64,000 nucleotides of DNA from Acestrorhynchus altus (lineage: Eukaryota; Chordata; Actinopteri; Characiformes; Acestrorhynchidae): assembly GCA_034509495.1 (NCBI GenBank), contig CM067513.1, positions 17,684,547-17,748,546 on the forward strand. Reading direction: 5' to 3'. Every line of letters starts with the position of its first letter. Within the stretch, counting starts at the first letter, position 1. Position numbers and translations under genes: made by a program. Positions 63,418 through 64,000 of the stretch are shown here, in pieces. The notes below the pieces were generated by a model, which was not told where the DNA came from, searched no databases, and saw only the letters and a list, made by a program, of their open reading frames with translations.

Positions 63418-64000
63418 GAGGGTACGTTTACTAGTAATTGTTTATGTTACCTTTTGGTTGTCTCCTTTTAGTCAGACTGTTATAGTCAGATCTGCCACAG
63501 TCACTTGCCACACTCTGGTAATGTTTGCATTTTTTATTCTCCATAAATGTAAACACTAAACTTAGTATATATGATTTTTCCTGGCCAGTGTCATCCTTAG
63601 TTTTATGTATTATTGAGCATCGTATTTAAAGCTGCTTGGAACTGGATTTGAATAATTTAATTATTTATGGACCATTTATATTCACACACTGTTTACATTT
63701 TGAGACATAGCCCAATTTAATTTTAGTAATAAAAGGGCATTGTAAGTACCACCTTCACATACCACCCCTGACAATTCTGACTTTTTGTCATTTTTGTAAA
63801 ATTGTTTAATTTGCCTTTGGCTTTCGAAATAAGTACAAGTGAAGTGACTGAAGTCCACTTGTTTTTTGCCTGCTTCTTCCTGCAATGTTGCACTTCTTAA
63901 AGGTGGAATTCAAAATTCGACAGTTTTAAAAACTTTAAGTACAGGAATTAAAAACTTCAGGTTAATCAGAAAACAGCACACTGTGCCCTTTTGGGGATGG

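Overview
The window looks like nuclear DNA from a teleost fish. It has very many long dinucleotide microsatellites, mostly GT/CA and AT. It carries several teleost-type mobile-element families: L2-clade LINE fragments with a GGATA-type 3' tail, several Tc1/mariner families, hAT-type fragments and MITEs, and a CATC-tailed retroposon. It also holds a multi-exon vertebrate gene with GT-AG introns. Nothing bacterial or viral was seen. The species cannot be named from sequence alone.

One protein-coding gene is recognisable: bmf (Bcl-2-modifying factor), a BH3-only pro-apoptotic protein, on the + strand. A GC- and CpG-rich block at about 36.44-37.56 kb is the likely promoter with a non-coding first exon. 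Three coding exons follow at 40219-40390, 42045-42223 and 54005-54121. They join in phase into a 155-residue protein. It carries a dynein-light-chain-type TQT motif, the MLPCGVSEEPRRLFYG block, a BH3 helix and a hydrophobic C-terminal helix. The 3' UTR appears to run to about 59.62 kb and ends with a miR-221/222-type site and two ATTAAA signals. Two DNA transposons sit inside that UTR. The last intron (about 11.8 kb) holds two decayed Tc1 elements, one decayed member of a second Tc1 family, a perfect 37-bp inverted repeat and a GATA-motif cluster.

Region by region: 0-36 kb is intergenic, AT-rich and repeat-laden. It includes a degenerate 21-bp minisatellite (6.2-7.0 kb), three antisense L2 fragments (12.9, 14.9 and 26.2 kb), a SINE with an L2-like tail (27.3 kb), a BED-finger hAT transposase relic (23.0-23.4 kb) and palindromic MITEs. 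36.4-59.6 kb is bmf. 59.6-64 kb is intergenic again. There a Tc1 relic at 60.3-61.3 kb carries two younger insertions, one with an 11-bp target-site duplication, followed by an L2 fragment and a long hairpin.

Two technical points matter. Positions 21403-21421 are an exact copy of the 19-bp Tn5 mosaic end used in tagmentation libraries, inside an AT tract, so the assembly there is suspect. I found no undescribed multi-gene system. The most interesting signals are the architecture and regulation of bmf and the nested transposons.
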